Positions 25,801-27,343 of a DNA stretch of 27,343 bases are shown piece after piece; position 1 is the first letter of the stretch, and each line of letters starts with the position of its first letter. Position numbers and translations under genes: made by a program. The notes below the pieces were generated by a model. The model saw only the letters and a program-made list of their open reading frames with translations, searched no databases and was not told the DNA's origin. This stretch comes from Flavobacterium psychrophilum (GTDB lineage: Bacteria > Bacteroidota > Bacteroidia > Flavobacteriales > Flavobacteriaceae): assembly GCA_020720185.1 (NCBI GenBank), contig DYPB01000019.1:1-27343 (forward strand), in the 5' to 3' direction.

Positions 25801-27215
25801 TAAAATTTGCAGGTCGATTAGAAATAGATGATTTAAAAACTGTTAAAGGAGAAGATAACGATGGTAACGCAGTTGATATTGTAGTTTCTCGTTCAACAGA
25901 ATTAAAATTAATTGATGTAAAAACTGATATTTTATTAGCTACAAATAATATTCCTTACGGTTCTATCATTTATGTAAAAGATGGTCAGGTAGTCCAAAAA
26001 GGAGCATTAATTTGTAAATGGGATCCATACAACGGAGTAATTATCTCTGAATTTACAGGGAAAATTGCTTATGAAGATTTAGAACAAGGTCAATCATTCC
26101 AAGTTGAAATTGATGAACAAACTGGTTTCCAAGAAAAAGTAATTTCTGAAGGAAGAAACAAAAAATTAATCCCAACTTTATTGGTTTATGGTAAAGATGG
26201 TGAGTTAATTAGATCATACAATTTACCAGTTGGAGCTCACTTGATGGTTGAAGATGGAGAAAAAATAAAACAAGGTAAAATTTTAGTAAAAATTCCTCGT
26301 CGTTCATCAAAATCTGGCGATATCACAGGTGGTTTACCAAGAATTACCGAGTTACTTGAAGCAAGAAATCCTTCAAATCCAGCAGTAGTATCAGAAATTG
26401 ATGGTGTAGTAACTTTTGGTAAAATCAAGAGAGGTAATCGTGAAATTATTGTTGAATCTAAATTTGGAGATGTTAGAAAATATTTAGTGAAGTTGTCAAG
26501 TCAGATATTGGTACAAGAAAACGACTTTGTGCGTGCAGGAGTGCCATTGTCAGACGGTGCGATTACACCAGAAGATATTTTGAGAATTCAAGGACCAGCA
26601 GCTGTACAACAGTATTTGGTTAATGAAATCCAAGAAGTGTATCGTTTGCAAGGGGTAAAAATCAACGACAAGCATTTTGAAGTTGTTATCCGTCAAATGA
26701 TGCGAAAAGTACGAGTTGAAGATACAGGAGACACTTTATTCCTTGAAGATCAATTGATTCATACCAAAGATTTTATTGTTGAAAATGATAAATTGTACGG
26801 AATGAAAGTTGTTGAAGACGCAGGGAATTCGGATTCGATGAAAGCAGGACAAATCATTTCGGCAAGAGATTTAAGAGATGAAAACTCATTATTGAAACGA
26901 AATGATAAGAATCTTGTAGTTGCGAGAGATGTTATTACCGCAACGGCAACTCCTGTTTTGCAAGGAATTACAAGAGCTTCATTGCAAACCAAATCATTTA
27001 TATCAGCAGCATCGTTCCAAGAAACTACAAAAGTTTTGAACGAAGCGGCAGTAGCTGGAAAGGTAGATTACTTGGAAGGTTTGAAAGAAAATGTTATTGT
27101 AGGACACCGTATTCCAGCAGGAACGGGTATGCGAGAATATGATCACACAATTGTAGGGTCAAAAGAGGAATACAATGGTATGATGACAGGAAAAGAAGAG
27201 GAGATGAATTATTAA
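22890..27215 (+). CDS. rpoC: RNA polymerase beta' subunit
   Basis: The 1441-aa catalytic beta' subunit. Zinc site 1 is Cys74, Cys76, Cys89 and Cys92 ([15 protein letters not shown]). The active-site motif NADFDGDQM supplies the Mg-binding Asp485, Asp487 and Asp489. The trigger-loop and bridge-helix regions and the second zinc site ([15 protein letters not shown]) follow, with the conserved [20 protein letters not shown] block. I set the start at ATG 22890; an in-frame TTG at 22884 would add two residues. The N-terminus before [14 protein letters not shown] is unusually asparagine-rich, with eight Asn in residues 3-11. It is the last gene of the operon and is followed by a strong terminator. 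Confidence 0.99.
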   Translation: MINNNNNRNNNKDKNPVIKRFNKISIGLASPESILAESRGEVLKPETINYRTHKPERDGLFCERIFGPVKDFECACGKYKRIRYKGIICDRCGVEVTEKKVRRDRVGHINLVVPIAHIWYFRSLPNKIGYILGLPSKRLDMIIYYERFVVIQPGIAKNHEGEPIQRLDFLTEEEYLNILETLPADNQHLDDFDPNKFVAKMGAECIMDLLARIDLDVLSYELRHSANNETSKQRKTEALKRLQVVESFRESNINRENRPEWMIIKVVPVIPPELRPLVPLDGGRFATSDLNDLYRRVIIRNNRLKRLVEIKAPEVILRNEKRMLQESVDSLFDNTRKASAVKTESNRPLKSLSDSLKGKQGRFRQNLLGKRVDYSARSVIVVGPELKLFECGLPKDMAVELYKPFVIRKLIERGVVKTVKSAKKIIDKKEPVVWDILENVIKGHPVLLNRAPTLHRLGIQSFQPKLIEGKAIQLHPLVCTAFNADFDGDQMAVHLPLGPEAILEAQLLLLASHNILNPANGAPVTVPSQDMVLGLYYMTKERLSTPEKVILGEGLIFYSAEEVNIALNEGKLELNARVKIRAKDLNEKGELVYKIIQTTAGRVLFNEVVPEEAGYINEVLTKKSLRDIIGHILAVTDVPTTAAFLDNMKDMGYKYAFKGGLSFSLGDIRIPEEKTKLVADARVQVEGVSANYNMGLITNNERYNQVIDIWTSANAQLTELAMKNIREDQQGFNSVYMMLDSGARGSKEQIRQLTGMRGLMAKPKKSTAGGGEIIENPILSNFKEGLSILEYFISTHGARKGLADTALKTADAGYLTRRLHDVSQDVIVNIEDCGTLRGIEVSALKKNEEIVETFGERILGRVALQDVVNPLNNEILVAAGEQITEAIMRKIEASPVEKMEVRSPLVCEAPKGICAKCYGRNLATGKMTQRGEAVGVIAAQSIGEPGTQLTLRTFHVGGVAGGISEESSILVKFAGRLEIDDLKTVKGEDNDGNAVDIVVSRSTELKLIDVKTDILLATNNIPYGSIIYVKDGQVVQKGALICKWDPYNGVIISEFTGKIAYEDLEQGQSFQVEIDEQTGFQEKVISEGRNKKLIPTLLVYGKDGELIRSYNLPVGAHLMVEDGEKIKQGKILVKIPRRSSKSGDITGGLPRITELLEARNPSNPAVVSEIDGVVTFGKIKRGNREIIVESKFGDVRKYLVKLSSQILVQENDFVRAGVPLSDGAITPEDILRIQGPAAVQQYLVNEIQEVYRLQGVKINDKHFEVVIRQMMRKVRVEDTGDTLFLEDQLIHTKDFIVENDKLYGMKVVEDAGNSDSMKAGQIISARDLRDENSLLKRNDKNLVVARDVITATATPVLQGITRASLQTKSFISAASFQETTKVLNEAAVAGKVDYLEGLKENVIVGHRIPAGTGMREYDHTIVGSKEEYNGMMTGKEEEMNY

Positions 27216-27225
27216 ATCCCCACCC

Positions 27226-27340
27226 TAACCCTCCCCGAAGGGGAGGGAATAAAAAATTTCCCAATAGTTTAAAGTTCGCTTTAAATTGTTGGGATTTTTT
27301 GGTTAATAATCTGCTCCCATGCCTGTGCAGAAGAGGGTTA
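27226..27340. repeat. GC-rich inverted-repeat element after rpoC
   Basis: TAACCCTC (27226-27233) and GAGGGTTA (27333-27340) are perfect inverted copies around the terminator. A compact hairpin CCCTCCCC-GAA-GGGGAGGG (27229-27247) sits at the left end and stands out in an AT-rich genome. I recall this CCCTAACCCTCCCC-type sequence as a common Bacteroidota intergenic repeat. The window ends three bases after the right arm, so the true boundary is unseen. Confidence 0.55.
27259..27300 (+). terminator. Terminator of the rpoBC operon (UUCG tetraloop)
   Basis: A 16-bp stem with two G-T wobbles (27259-27274 with 27279-27294) closes on the very stable tetraloop TTCG flanked by G and C, followed directly by six T residues. 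This is a textbook factor-independent terminator, 43 bases after the rpoC stop. Confidence 0.92.
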
Positions 27341-27343
27341 GTG

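Overview
The window looks like a housekeeping stretch of an AT-rich Bacteroidota chromosome, most likely from the family Flavobacteriaceae. Four things point there. The gene order tRNA-Thr, tRNA-Tyr, tRNA-Thr, tuf, tRNA-Trp, secE, nusG, rplKAJL, rpoBC is flavobacterial. DnaA, GldA, the PspC-domain protein and DUF2851 read like flavobacterial proteins. Several upstream regions carry the Bacteroidota promoter form TTTG-N19-TAnnTTTG. Shine-Dalgarno-like sites are almost absent.

Layout. Positions 43-2819 (+) hold a putative vitamin B12 uptake and activation operon: a lipoprotein solute-binding protein, a FecCD/BtuC-type permease and a PduO-type cobalamin adenosyltransferase. Positions 2827-6462 (-) hold DUF2851, a small PspC-domain protein, a membrane-anchored helix-hairpin-helix protein and an acyl-CoA dehydrogenase. 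Positions 6630-9692 (-) hold rmuC, a small membrane-anchored protein and a cystathionine beta-synthase-type enzyme. A divergent pseudouridine synthase follows (9775-10332, +). Next is a dnaA plus low-molecular-weight phosphatase pair (10329-12227, -), a YbgC-like thioesterase (+) and gldA (-).

From 13876 onward everything is on the + strand and forms the translation and transcription superoperon. A near-perfect promoter leads into tRNA-Thr(UGU), tRNA-Tyr, tRNA-Thr(GGU) and tuf. A terminator hairpin follows tuf, then tRNA-Trp, secE, nusG, rplK, rplA, rplJ, rplL, rpoB and rpoC. A strong UUCG-tetraloop terminator closes the run.

The protein genes are ordinary; the unusual signals are mostly outside them. 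(1) The first tRNA-Thr(UGU) has mismatches in four of its stems. (2) The rpoB-rpoC spacer is almost filled by a 204-bp structure with 13-bp terminal inverted repeats, with a second 76-bp inverted-repeat element nested inside. (3) Two tandem hairpins lie between rplL and rpoB. (4) Another GC-rich repeat lies around the terminator after rpoC. (5) DUF2851 carries a PD...ExHxK pattern that could be a nuclease-like core. I found no CRISPR array, prophage, transposase, toxin-antitoxin pair or recognisable defence system, and no clearly new multi-gene system.
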